21,704 bases of DNA from a virus: IMG/VR virus record IMGVR_UViG_3300017755_000136, positions 1 to 21,704 of that record. The stretch is one strand, 5' to 3'. The notes below the pieces were generated by a model. That model did no database searches and had not been told where the DNA came from. It saw only the letters and a program-made list of their open reading frames with translations. Of the stretch, positions 6,208 through 13,966 are shown piece by piece. The stretch's first letter is position 1; each line of letters starts with the position of its first letter. The position numbers and the translations under genes were made by a program.

Positions 6208-7169
6208 TATGCCGCAACCTTATCCCAGCCCCAATCACCTTCCATACCATTTACGGAATATTCTGTGACACGTTTCTCAAAGAAGTTGTCGTGGGATGCA
6301 CCATTCAGAACCCAATCTAACCACGGCAGTGGATTGTCCTTGACACCGAACTTTGGTTTCATACCAAGTTGTAGAAGTCTGCGGTCTGCAATGTGACGGA
6401 TGTATTGTTTAACATCTTCCTCAGACAGACCTTCCATCTCCATACCATCAAAAGCAAGTTTGATGAAACGGTCTTCGAGTTTGACTACATCTTTTGCCAT
6501 CTGATAGATTTTAGATTTGAGTTCATCATTGACGATACGAGGATGTTCCTCGCAGAACTCACGGAAGAGTTTCGCATTACCCTGAACGTGAACAGTCTCG
6601 TCACGAATAGACCACTCAACGATTGTTCCCATACCCTTCATCTTACCGAATCTTTGGAAGTTCAACAACATTACAAACGATGCGAACACTGACAAACCCT
6701 CGTTGAATACAGACTGTGCAAGTGCTAATGCAAGTCCTGTGTGACTGTTGATATCACCCTGTTTCATGAAGTCAATCTTGTCGGACATCTCTTTGTATTC
6801 GAGGAACATATGAAAATCCTCATCAGGTAAACCTAATGTGTCATTCAACAATGCATATGCACGTTGGTGAACAGCCTCACGACCTGCAAACGATGATAAC
6901 ATATTACGGACTTCGTTGTTCTTAAACTTTGGTATCAGGAGTTCATGATAGTTCTCACCGACTTGCACATCTGATTGTGTGAACAGACGAAGAACCTGTG
7001 TGATAAAGTTCTTTTCTGGTTCAGTCAGTTTGGTTTTCCAATCCTGAACATCTTCGGATAGTTCTGCTTCATCTTCTACCCAATGAATCTCTTCGTGTTT
7101 CTTTGATAAGTCTACTGCCCACGGATATAGAAATGGACGATATGTTTTTGAAAAATCTAGTAGTGACAT
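6207..7169 (-). CDS. nrdB: class I ribonucleotide reductase, radical subunit beta
   Basis: This 320-aa subunit houses the dimetal cofactor and radical that start catalysis in NrdA, making dNTPs for phage DNA. All six expected metal ligands are visible: Asp67 (TQSDVQ), Glu98 and His101 (GREAVHQ), Glu157 (FNEGLS), Glu191 and His194 (RDETVH). The radical tyrosine is present as Tyr105, four residues after His101, which fits a tyrosyl-radical enzyme rather than tyrosine-free subclasses. The C-terminal tail (EYSVNGMEGDWGWDKVAA) should dock on NrdA. The start lies two bases after the nrdA stop, and the ribosome site GAGGGG sits in the last nrdA codons, so the two subunits are coupled. No ATP-cone or glutaredoxin extension is present on this subunit. 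Confidence 0.96.
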   Translation of the reverse strand: MSLLDFSKTYRPFLYPWAVDLSKKHEEIHWVEDEAELSEDVQDWKTKLTEPEKNFITQVLRLFTQSDVQVGENYHELLIPKFKNNEVRNMLSSFAGREAVHQRAYALLNDTLGLPDEDFHMFLEYKEMSDKIDFMKQGDINSHTGLALALAQSVFNEGLSVFASFVMLLNFQRFGKMKGMGTIVEWSIRDETVHVQGNAKLFREFCEEHPRIVNDELKSKIYQMAKDVVKLEDRFIKLAFDGMEMEGLSEEDVKQYIRHIADRRLLQLGMKPKFGVKDNPLPWLDWVLNGASHDNFFEKRVTEYSVNGMEGDWGWDKVAA

Positions 7170-7171
7170 GT

Positions 7172-9160
7172 TTACCCCTCACAAGCTCGGCATTCTTCGC
7201 CTTCTTCGGTTTCGATTGATTTGTTAAAATATTCCATAAGTTCGTCATAACCTCCGACATATTCACCTTGTAAATATATCTGAGGAACAGTTCTAACATC
7301 TCGACCTGTCACCTCACGAGCAGTTTTACCTACTTCTTTCAGGTCGATGTAATCAAAAGGAATACCACGCAAGCGAAGTTCTTCCTTTGCCATTGAACAG
7401 AATGGACAGTCTGACTTGCCATATACAATAGAACGCATATCACCTTGCAATGCAACACGTTCTACCTTCTCAGACACGTTCTCTGCCCTTTGTTTTGATT
7501 CAGTGCGTAGATAGTAAAGACCTTTCAATCCTTGTTTCCACGCATTAAAATGAACTTTATTTACATAAGATTTATTCGCACCAGACGGAAAAAATAAATT
7601 TACAGATTGACCCTGACAAATAAAATCCTGACGTTCTGCGGCATGTTGCACTACCCACATCTGGTCAAGTTCATCAGCAGTTTTGTAGATTGCCTTCTCA
7701 CCCTCTGTGAGAAATGGCAAATGTTGGACTGACCCTTTCTTGGTAATGATAGATGTCCAAGTCGAGTCGTTGTTCTCACCTTTTTCTTCAAGCAGTTCTT
7801 GAAGGTATTTATTCTTTACAAGAAATGAACCAGCACGAGTTCGGTGAGTATACGCATTTGCCTTCATCGGTTCGATAGAAGGACTTGTGGATAGAATTAT
7901 TCCACTGGAAGCGTTTGGTGCAATAGCAAGCAAGTGAGAGTTTCTCCTTCCACTTCCTTCACCGTCAAGATACTCACCACGTTCTTGGGCAAGGAGTTCT
8001 GTTTCTGCGACTGCTTCTGATTTGATGTGGTCAAATACTGTTTTGTTGATTTCTCTTGCGGCTTCTGATTCCCATGCGACTCCATGTTTTTGTAACAAAC
8101 TGTGGAATCCCATTGCACCGAGTCCGAGAGACCTCTCTCTAACTGCGCTGTATTTAGCACGCTCGATGGTATCGGGCGCCTCGTCAATGAAGAATTGCAG
8201 GACATTATCAAGCATCCGCACAAGGTCACGCACAATAGTCGTATCTTTCCATTCATCATAATACTCTAAGTTTAAAGATGATAGGCAACAGACCGCAGTC
8301 CTATCATCAGATGTTGGTAAGTGGATTTCATTACATAGGTTTGACCCATGAATTTTAAGTCCTTTGTCTTTCAATGGTTGCGGTAATGCATTGTTTGCTG
8401 TATCAATAAAGTTTAGATATGGTTCACCTGTTCGAAAACGAATCTCAAGAAGACGTTCCCATAACTTACGAGCATTGACTGTATCTCTTACACTATTGTC
8501 TTTCGGGTCACGAAGTTCAAAATCATCATCATTGACTACACATACCATAAATTCATCTGTGACATTTATTGCATTGTGAAGATTAAGTGCTTTGCGTTGC
8601 ACGTCACCTGTGGGAATACGCATATTCATAAACTCAACAATGTCTGGATGTGAGATATCCATGTATGCGGCATATGAACCCTTGCGTGTCTTACCCTGAC
8701 GATAAGCAATCATGTCTGCATCTACTGTATGCAGAAATGGGATGGGGCCTGGAGCGATATCTGAGACCGTTCGCACATCAGACCAATGTCCGCCAACACC
8801 GCCGCCATAAACACTGAGCCAACGAAGCTCAGAAGAATGGCTAATAAGACCCTCAAGAGTATCGGGGACATATGTGAGAAAACACGAGATAGGCATCCCC
8901 TTTCCCTTTTTCTCTCCATTGGGAGCGTTCGATAATACTGGACTAGCAAACATAAAATACTTGTTGCTAACATAATCATATAAACGTTGTGCAAGTGCAT
9001 CATCCATTTCCTCTCTGTATCGTGACCATGCACCTGCGGCACGAGCAAACCCCTCTTGAGGACTCTTTTCATATTCATTCAGATAGAAATCTTTGAGCAT
9101 ACCTACGGCGTAGTCTGCTAATAGATTATCTTTCTTTTTATCAATTTTTAGGGTATGCAT
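7172..9160 (-). CDS. nrdA: class I ribonucleotide reductase alpha subunit with inserted glutaredoxin domain
   Basis: This 662-aa protein reduces ribonucleoside diphosphates. There is no N-terminal ATP-cone, so overall activity feedback by dATP is probably missing. Catalytic residues are intact: Cys93 and Cys291 (redox pair), Asn274, Cys276 (radical cysteine) and Glu278 in SNLCNEI, and the radical-transfer pair Tyr549-Tyr550 in GLYYLRT. A full glutaredoxin domain follows at about 577-648: active site CPFC (585-588), TVP with the cis-proline (624-626) and GGYDEL (636-641). After it comes a short acidic tail ending ECRACEG, whose Cys657 and Cys660 match the C-terminal shuttle cysteines of ordinary NrdA. 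The reductant thus seems built between enzyme core and shuttle tail. The start has a GAGGA ribosome site six bases upstream and a clear promoter before it. Confidence 0.96.
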   Translation of the reverse strand: MHTLKIDKKKDNLLADYAVGMLKDFYLNEYEKSPQEGFARAAGAWSRYREEMDDALAQRLYDYVSNKYFMFASPVLSNAPNGEKKGKGMPISCFLTYVPDTLEGLISHSSELRWLSVYGGGVGGHWSDVRTVSDIAPGPIPFLHTVDADMIAYRQGKTRKGSYAAYMDISHPDIVEFMNMRIPTGDVQRKALNLHNAINVTDEFMVCVVNDDDFELRDPKDNSVRDTVNARKLWERLLEIRFRTGEPYLNFIDTANNALPQPLKDKGLKIHGSNLCNEIHLPTSDDRTAVCCLSSLNLEYYDEWKDTTIVRDLVRMLDNVLQFFIDEAPDTIERAKYSAVRERSLGLGAMGFHSLLQKHGVAWESEAAREINKTVFDHIKSEAVAETELLAQERGEYLDGEGSGRRNSHLLAIAPNASSGIILSTSPSIEPMKANAYTHRTRAGSFLVKNKYLQELLEEKGENNDSTWTSIITKKGSVQHLPFLTEGEKAIYKTADELDQMWVVQHAAERQDFICQGQSVNLFFPSGANKSYVNKVHFNAWKQGLKGLYYLRTESKQRAENVSEKVERVALQGDMRSIVYGKSDCPFCSMAKEELRLRGIPFDYIDLKEVGKTAREVTGRDVRTVPQIYLQGEYVGGYDELMEYFNKSIETEEGEECRACEG

Positions 9161-9190
9161 GGTTGTCCTCGGCTATAGATTTGAGTTGAA

Positions 9191-9219
9191 AGTATAACAT
9201 AATATAGAGTAAAAGTCAA
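9191..9219 (-). promoter_or_regulatory. sigma70 promoter of the nrdAB operon
   Basis: On the minus strand a -35 box TTGACT (9219-9214) and a -10 box TATACT (9196-9191) are separated by 17 bases. The start should fall near 9184, giving a leader of about 23 bases with a GAGGA ribosome site before the nrdA ATG. The promoter begins two bases past the end of the holin gene, letting the metabolic operon be transcribed without waiting for late transcription. Confidence 0.85.
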
Positions 9220-9220
9220 G

Positions 9221-9679
9221 TTACTTTCGCATTTTATCTATAGCACGAGAACCAAACCAAAACGAGATGATTGCAGCGAAGATTGCCTTGGTATCATCAT
9301 CCCAAAGAATCTGAATGGCTTCTGAAAAGTCTGTGCCTTTTTCGAGCGCTTCCATCAAAAGTGTTATTTCAATAACAGCAAACAACCCAAAAAAGCAATA
9401 TGTAATGACAGGTCTAACTGACTTCTGTAAACCAGCAATAAACCCTGTGCCTTGATTAATAGAGATATCATGTTGAATTAACCTATCGTGTTCATTGTCT
9501 GCGGCCTGTGCTTCCCATGCTCTTAACTCATGGTCGAACCCTGCTTTACGCAGTTCAGCAAGAGTTTTCATTTTTTCAAGTTCAAACTTCTGTTGACCTT
9601 TTTGTTTGAAATGGTCTGTTATGGCAGGGACAACCGAACCACCAAAACCTAATAGACTACCAAGAATACCACTAAGCAT
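9221..9679 (-). CDS. holin, 3TM (GTA-holin-like) family
   Basis: The 152-aa protein has hydrophobic segments at about 4-20 (GILGSLLGFGGSVVPAI), 89-109 (PVITYCFFGLFAVIEITLL) and 129-146 (AIFAAIISFWFGSR), with a charged helical stretch between the first and second. The FWFGSRAIDK ending and the overall layout match the three-transmembrane holins described from gene transfer agents and many marine phages, which open the inner membrane at the end of infection. The start has a strong AGGAG ribosome site seven bases upstream. It is the last gene of the late region, followed within two bases by the nrd promoter. No endolysin is recognisable in the window. Confidence 0.8.
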   Translation of the reverse strand: MLSGILGSLLGFGGSVVPAITDHFKQKGQQKFELEKMKTLAELRKAGFDHELRAWEAQAADNEHDRLIQHDISINQGTGFIAGLQKSVRPVITYCFFGLFAVIEITLLMEALEKGTDFSEAIQILWDDDTKAIFAAIISFWFGSRAIDKMRK

Positions 9680-9688
9680 TATTCACTC

Positions 9689-10300
9689 CTATTTGTTTTT
9701 CTTTTGTTTAGTAATCTTCTTCATCTTTTCGATGTATGCACGATAGACATTTGCTTCTGCTGTCTTACCCATCACTCTTGCTCTTTGTTCCATAGCAATC
9801 GCTGCTTGTATTTTGTGTGCATGAGTTCTACTAGAAGATTCTATTTTATTTACACTTGTCTTTGCAGTTTCAACATCTTTGAAACCAAGACCATGAATAG
9901 TTCCTTTCGGATTTTCGTCCGTGTATAAATCTGAGTGTTTGTCTGACCCAGCTGGTTGACCTTTTTTTCTAGGTATTCTAGATGCTTCGTATTTTGCTAG
10001 AATCCTTTCTCGCATCAGGTTTTCACTTTTTGTTCTATTTTCGATAAACCTACGAATAACGTTCTCTCGGTCTTTTTTTCTTTTCTTCATATGAACAGGG
10101 ACAATCTTTTCTGGATTGTCCCCTGCTCCTGCTACTGAGGATGTGCTTGTCATCTCCTCATTAGCTTCTCCCTTTGCTCTTTTTAGTTGGTTTGGAGTCG
10201 GTGCGCCCTTCTCCCCCTTCTTTCTCATCTTCTCACCAGAACCTCTTTTGATTCTCTCTCTTTTCTTGTGAATGTTTGCCCAGAGACTTTCGTAATTCAT
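9689..10300 (-). CDS. conserved basic marine-phage protein
   Basis: The 203-aa product is strongly basic. The N-terminal 45 residues contain a module (ESLWANIHKKRERIKRGSGE, then APTPNQLKRAKGE) found as a recurring block in T4-like marine phage proteins. The C-terminal block (about 130-198), including THAHKIQAAIAMEQRA and ANVYRAYIEKMK, is another recurring domain of unknown function. The middle is low-complexity and charged. Its start overlaps the stop of the upstream gene (ATGA). A virion-internal or DNA-associated role would fit charge and neighbourhood, but no direct evidence is visible. Confidence 0.75.
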   Translation of the reverse strand: MNYESLWANIHKKRERIKRGSGEKMRKKGEKGAPTPNQLKRAKGEANEEMTSTSSVAGAGDNPEKIVPVHMKKRKKDRENVIRRFIENRTKSENLMRERILAKYEASRIPRKKGQPAGSDKHSDLYTDENPKGTIHGLGFKDVETAKTSVNKIESSSRTHAHKIQAAIAMEQRARVMGKTAEANVYRAYIEKMKKITKQKKNK

Positions 10301-10890
10301 TTCGTGATTTCCGCAGTAGAGAAGTAGACATTCTGTCCTGAATTTAAATGTTGTCCTTTATATATATTAATTCCAAGTTCTTCACCAATAGGAGAATTTT
10401 CAATAACTCTAATCTGGTCATTCTTATTCACAACTTCTTCAAGTTGTGTTGTAATTGTATCATACTTCATACGATATATGCCAGGTGAGAGATTGTCTCC
10501 TTCTATCATAAACCACTGACTTTCTTCGGCAAGACAATCTAACAAGTCTATACCTGTCTGTTCGTGTATCTCATTTATTTGTTTATTGTTGAGTTCACCA
10601 TGTTCTCGAATAAGAAGAAGTGCCGCACCATATCTGGCGAGAATAGATTGACCGCCAGGCGCCTTTGACATGATTCTTTTGAGGTTGACTACCAGACGAA
10701 TAAAGGGTGTGTAGTGTTTGCGATATGCGGCTCGGTCATCTGCACTGTTGGTATTGAAGTCTGGATTTTTCTTACCTTCTTTGTCGATGATACCTGCTTC
10801 ATATGCCCCTAACTTTTCGAATGGTGTTACGAGAAGTTTAAGAAATCGAATCGTATAAACGAGGTCGGCTGCTGTCTTTAGAATACCCAT
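10297..10890 (-). CDS. conserved T4-like marine phage protein of unknown function
   Basis: This 197-aa protein begins MGILKTAADLVYTIRFLKLL, an amphipathic start followed by LVTPFEKLGAYEAGIIDKEG, a pattern I associate with a conserved family in cyanophage-type myoviruses. A helical centre (about 63-95, RLVVNLKRIMSKAPGGQSIL) and a strand-rich C-terminus (EESQWFMIEGDNLSPGIYRM) suggest a compact globular protein. No catalytic motif is seen. A TATAAATA box lies immediately upstream, and the gene is coupled to the next by an ATGA overlap. It lies in a block of late genes, so a structural or assembly role is likely, but I cannot name it. Confidence 0.75.
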   Translation of the reverse strand: MGILKTAADLVYTIRFLKLLVTPFEKLGAYEAGIIDKEGKKNPDFNTNSADDRAAYRKHYTPFIRLVVNLKRIMSKAPGGQSILARYGAALLLIREHGELNNKQINEIHEQTGIDLLDCLAEESQWFMIEGDNLSPGIYRMKYDTITTQLEEVVNKNDQIRVIENSPIGEELGINIYKGQHLNSGQNVYFSTAEITK

Positions 10891-10895
10891 AGTCC

Positions 10896-10903
10896 TATTT
10901 ATA
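10896..10903 (-). promoter_or_regulatory. T4-type late promoter box, TATAAATA
   Basis: An exact TATAAATA on the minus strand spans the stop codon of the 118-aa gene. Late transcripts normally start about six bases downstream, which here is the ATG at 10890, so the message would be almost leaderless unless the start is slightly shifted. Sequence match is perfect, geometry is doubtful. Confidence 0.4.
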
Positions 10904-11255
10904 TCTCCCGAAGTCTTTCAACAACAAATTTATCCATTTCAATGTTAGTGTATTCTGTATTTTTTACTGCTTTGAGAAAGATAAGAAATGGTTTGAGTAT
11001 TTCCCAATATTCTAATTCAATTTTGAGTTCAAGAATATTGAGACCTGCATCGTAACCAAACACATTGAATATCACAATGAGATGATTAATGATGAGTCGT
11101 TCAGACAGTTCACCACTCTGTCGATAACGGTTCAACAGTCGTTTAACATATTTGAATTTTTTTAGGTCTTCGAAGAACTCTTCGCTGTCAATACACTTAG
11201 GATTATAATAATGTTTCGCAGCGTATACGACTAAATTCTCTTTTGTAAGTCTCAT
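10899..11255 (-). CDS. unknown 118-aa helical phage protein
   Basis: The product (MRLTKENLVVYAAKHYYNPK at the start) is almost entirely predicted helical, with leucine/isoleucine-rich stretches (LIINHLIVIFNVFGYDAGLN and YWEILKPFLIFLKAV) interleaved with charged residues, so soluble and globular rather than membrane-bound. There is no signal peptide or catalytic motif. A GGAA ribosome site lies six bases before the ATG. The stop codon is embedded in the TATAAATA box. I believe similar proteins occur in T4-like cyanophages but cannot assign a role. Confidence 0.7.
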   Translation of the reverse strand: MRLTKENLVVYAAKHYYNPKCIDSEEFFEDLKKFKYVKRLLNRYRQSGELSERLIINHLIVIFNVFGYDAGLNILELKIELEYWEILKPFLIFLKAVKNTEYTNIEMDKFVVERLREI

Positions 11256-11299
11256 AACAATTCCAAATAAACGGTTTTACTCCGATTATTTAGGGATTA

Positions 11300-11635
11300 C
11301 TAAGAGTCCTCTTCAACTATCTCTTCTTTTAATTCCTGAAGAGATTTCGTGTAATGTTCCGCAGTTGCTTCGGCTTCTACCTCAGTCATATCCTCAACAG
11401 ATTTATTTGCAACAGGTGCTTCTGTGAGAGTCGTAAACTGTTTTGGTTTACTTCTTTTCTTTGACTTAGTTACAACCTTGACGGATTCTCTTTTGATTGT
11501 TTTCACACCAAAAAATTCGTCAATGTCACTTTGTTTGAAACCACCAGATACATAAAGTTCACCTGTATCTGGGTCTTCCCAACCACGATTAGTTGGAACT
11601 GCGTTACTACACCATGAAGGAGCTTTGATTGTCAT
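11300..11635 (-). CDS. unknown 111-aa protein with conserved N-terminal motif
   Basis: The first 45 residues (APSWCSNAVPTNRGWEDPDT, then GELYVSGGFKQSDIDEFFG) form a conserved-looking block with one cysteine and a tryptophan/glycine-rich turn. The rest is basic (VTKSKKRSKPK) and then acidic (ELKEEIVEEDS), probably disordered. The N-terminal block reads like a short adaptor peptide found in marine myoviruses, but I cannot assign it. It starts two bases after the stop of the 391-aa gene and probably shares its transcript. Confidence 0.7.
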   Translation of the reverse strand: MTIKAPSWCSNAVPTNRGWEDPDTGELYVSGGFKQSDIDEFFGVKTIKRESVKVVTKSKKRSKPKQFTTLTEAPVANKSVEDMTEVEAEATAEHYTKSLQELKEEIVEEDS

Positions 11636-11637
11636 AA

Positions 11638-12813
11638 TTATTTACCTCTACGATTATTCATTCTTTCAAGAAATTCTTTTGCAGCCTTTGTGCGACCATC
11701 AAAAGGATTTTGATTTTCTGTATCTTTTCTATTTTCACCTGCAAGTTCACGGCGGGCAAGTTCAACCATTGATATAGAACCATCTTTAGTATCCATATCA
11801 ATATCCTCTTTTACATTAGTGTCACCACTCTGATTATCTTGAGGACGTTTACCTGATTTGGGTTTCGTTCCATCTTTCTCAGCTTTGGTAGTTGTAGCAA
11901 CACCATCCTCATAATTGTCTTCTATTTTCTTGTCAGACTTCTTATGAGCATTTTCAAATTCTTTAGACTTAGGAGACTCTTTATCATCATAGTCTTCACC
12001 ATTGTTCTGGTCTTGCTTACGTTTTCCCTTATGCTCTGCTTCCCATAAACGTTCGAACATAGAATTTAACTCGTCAATCTCTTCTCCGATTTTTGAGATT
12101 TCTGCTGTCTTATCGTCTGTTTTTGGGTTTCCATTTTTCTTTTTCTTTTTCTCATCATCTCCATTGGCGGTATCGGGTTTATCCTCACCATTCTCATCAT
12201 CACCATGTTCGTCTTCCTTCGTTATTGCTTTACTGACCGCTTTTCTTCTCTTGTGAAGATACTCGTCAGATGAATCTACATCACCATCGTTATCGATGTC
12301 TTTGTCTTTACGGTCTTTGAACTTTTTCTTGACTGCTTTAGGTTGGACTTTATCCATACCATCACCATCGTCAGACTTGTCGTTAGTGTTGTCTTCTTTT
12401 GAAAGTCTTGCTTCCTCTGCTTTCACATCATACTCTTTTCCACCAACTACAAATTTTTCATCACCATTCTTTTTTGCAGCTTGTAGAGCCGCACCGAATG
12501 CATTACCTTCAGTTTTCTTTTTCTTCATATGATGGGCTTCTTCGATGACTTCCATGTCAGAGGCAGGAACTTTCTTCTCAAGACCATGCTTGAACTGAAC
12601 GTCATACCACTCAACATTACCTTCATCATCAGGTATTGCGTGTGATTCATAGACAGGTTTACCAAGACCCCATTCAGGGTGGTTGACTGTGATTGCACAG
12701 TTGTGGTCTTTGCTGTGACACAGTTCTTTTATTTCGTCATCCGTATAACCGATTTGTGGCGAAACTACGGATGCAAATGCCTCACCCAATCTTTTTATGT
12801 CAGAAGTTCTCAT
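11638..12813 (-). CDS. acidic/lysine-rich protein with EF-hand-like calcium loop
   Basis: This 391-aa protein has an ordered N-terminal region of about 95 residues (GYTDDEIKELCHSKDHNCAI, then the NHPEWGLGKPVYES block), followed by a very long Lys/Asp/Glu-rich low-complexity region. Within that, residues 172-183 (DIDNDGDVDSSD) match the DxDxDG calcium-binding loop of EF-hand and dockerin repeats, flanked by basic helices. It ends in a short ordered helix (GRTKAAKEFLERMNNRRGK). Possible T4 prohead-protease sites occur at IEE|A (90-93) and LWE|A (256-259). Composition and context fit a head core, scaffold-like or internal protein that is proteolysed during maturation, but no known scaffold is recognised. 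Confidence 0.7.
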   Translation of the reverse strand: MRTSDIKRLGEAFASVVSPQIGYTDDEIKELCHSKDHNCAITVNHPEWGLGKPVYESHAIPDDEGNVEWYDVQFKHGLEKKVPASDMEVIEEAHHMKKKKTEGNAFGAALQAAKKNGDEKFVVGGKEYDVKAEEARLSKEDNTNDKSDDGDGMDKVQPKAVKKKFKDRKDKDIDNDGDVDSSDEYLHKRRKAVSKAITKEDEHGDDENGEDKPDTANGDDEKKKKKNGNPKTDDKTAEISKIGEEIDELNSMFERLWEAEHKGKRKQDQNNGEDYDDKESPKSKEFENAHKKSDKKIEDNYEDGVATTTKAEKDGTKPKSGKRPQDNQSGDTNVKEDIDMDTKDGSISMVELARRELAGENRKDTENQNPFDGRTKAAKEFLERMNNRRGK

Positions 12814-12831
12814 TTTATTTTTTCTCCGTTG

Positions 12832-13134
12832 TTACATCCACTTGTTCACGCCAGTGGCGGCGACTATAGCTGCTAATAAAATCCAAAAGGCCTTTTGAAT
12901 GAAACTAACGACTCGTGAGTTATCATTCACCTTATCGTTCAGTGCATCAAGTTTTGACGAGAACTTATTCATGCGTTCATGTTGATTCGCATTGTATTGT
13001 TCTATAGATATGAGTCTTTCCTCTGCCCGAGCAATAGAAATCATTGCGTCAGCAAGTTTATCAATCTTTTCCTCAATACGGTCTAACCGTTGAGTTTGAG
13101 TCTGTCTCGCCACTTGTCTTACTTCCTGTTTCAT
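12832..13134 (-). CDS. XhlA-like coiled-coil protein with C-terminal membrane anchor
   Basis: The 100-aa product starts with a long amphipathic coiled coil (about 15-78: LDRIEEKIDKLADAMISIAR through KLDALNDKVNDNSRVVSFIQ) and ends in one hydrophobic segment (about 82-98, AFWILLAAIVAATGV). This layout matches the XhlA/haemolysin-associated phage proteins that work with a holin at the membrane. The holin lies 3 kb downstream in the same transcription direction. The gene is directly preceded by the best late promoter in the window. A role in lysis timing is therefore plausible, though tail or membrane-tether roles cannot be excluded. Confidence 0.7.
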   Translation of the reverse strand: MKQEVRQVARQTQTQRLDRIEEKIDKLADAMISIARAEERLISIEQYNANQHERMNKFSSKLDALNDKVNDNSRVVSFIQKAFWILLAAIVAATGVNKWM

Positions 13135-13159
13135 TTTTTTCCCATAGGATTTATAACTT

Positions 13160-13167
13160 TATTTATA
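13160..13167 (-). promoter_or_regulatory. T4-type late promoter, TATAAATA
   Basis: An exact TATAAATA lies on the minus strand in the 45-base gap between the cupin and the coiled-coil gene. The predicted start at about 13154 leaves a 20-base leader before the ATG at 13134. This is the cleanest late promoter in the window: it is intergenic and spaced as in T4, implying a gp55-type late sigma factor elsewhere in the genome. Confidence 0.7.
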
Positions 13168-13179
13168 TAAATTTAGTTT

Positions 13180-13428
13180 TTATTCCCACATTTTTATCAC
13201 GAGATTACCATAACCCTTTATGATACGATGATACTCCATCGCCTTTATCTCGTAAACTACACCATGTTCCATGATAATAGGTTTCTCGTTGTCTTTCTGC
13301 AACTTCCATGCAGTTCCTTCGATAACCATAATTTGTCTATCATTTTGGTCACGATGCCAAACCAAATCCTCTTCATCAACATATTTTGAAAAGACTCTAA
13401 TGTCTTTATTTTGATAATAAGGTTGCAT
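13180..13428 (-). CDS. small cupin-like protein
   Basis: The 82-aa protein shows the strand/turn pattern of a single small cupin barrel: LVWHRDQNDRQIMVIEGTAW, then an EHGVVYEIKAMEYHRIIKG block with His and Glu residues placed as possible metal ligands. I chose ATG 13428 because GGTGAT, complementary to the 16S rRNA tail, lies just before it and it begins four bases after the stop of the upstream gene; a GTG at 13458 would overlap that gene by 26 bases. Single-domain cupins occur in T4-like marine phages, but substrate and role are unknown. The gene ends just before the late promoter. Confidence 0.7.
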   Translation of the reverse strand: MQPYYQNKDIRVFSKYVDEEDLVWHRDQNDRQIMVIEGTAWKLQKDNEKPIIMEHGVVYEIKAMEYHRIIKGYGNLVIKMWE

Positions 13429-13432
13429 GTAA

Positions 13433-13966
13433 TCACCAAAAGAAGTTTCCACCACCACTTAATCCTAATTGTTTTGCATATCTTGGTAATCGACACGCCC
13501 AATATCCAGCCTTTGTTTTATCGTTTTGTTGGTCACATCTATGACGAGCGGCAAATGATTTACGAGCCTGCTTGTCATTTAGTTTGACCTTCAATCCTGT
13601 GGTGTCACCCCATGTAACCTTCTTCACGTTACCACTTGAAGGGTCACGAACATACACATAGTATTTCTTCGGCCCACCTCTCTTCGGTTGATTTAGAGGC
13701 ATATCTTGTTTGTCTTCTTCAAAGATACAATCTAGTGCGACATTTTCTCCACGCCATTCTGCGAACTCGCCGAGGTCAGACTCCATGATATCTATATCTG
13801 CGACATCTAACTCAAGGTCACCTGCATAATACTTCTCTCTTGCTTCACGAAAGTATTCGAAATACTTCTCTGACCCAACACGAAAAATGTTGTTTTCAAT
13901 AAGAGAAGAGCAAGTACCACAACACTCATCAGTTCCACAATCTGTGTGTTCAGTAAATGTTTTCAT
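13433..13966 (-). CDS. Cys-rich N-terminus plus conserved marine-phage C-terminal domain
   Basis: The 177-aa protein begins MKTFTEHTDCGTDECCGTCS, with Cys10, Cys15, Cys16 and Cys19 forming a possible metal or redox site. A middle acidic region follows. The last 75 residues (KRGGPKKYYVYVRDPSSGNV, then KSFAARHRCDQQNDKTKAGY, and WACRLPRYAKQLGLSGGGNF) make up a domain that recurs at the C-terminus of many T4-like marine phage proteins; its arginines, histidine and paired cysteines suggest a small zinc- or nucleic-acid-binding fold. The start overlaps the preceding stop (TAATG). Function is unknown to me; the recurrence of the domain suggests a virion-associated module. Confidence 0.75.
   Translation of the reverse strand: MKTFTEHTDCGTDECCGTCSSLIENNIFRVGSEKYFEYFREAREKYYAGDLELDVADIDIMESDLGEFAEWRGENVALDCIFEEDKQDMPLNQPKRGGPKKYYVYVRDPSSGNVKKVTWGDTTGLKVKLNDKQARKSFAARHRCDQQNDKTKAGYWACRLPRYAKQLGLSGGGNFFW

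Noticed and set aside
7801-7820. AATAAATA on the minus strand inside nrdA, considered as an internal late promoter
   Set aside because: One mismatch to the box, inside conserved coding sequence, and no gene start nearby downstream.
12002-12532. Ser/Phe/Leu-rich plus-strand frames opposite the 391-aa gene, at first sight like membrane proteins
   Set aside because: The apparent hydrophobicity is the mirror of Lys/Asp/Glu codons on the other strand.
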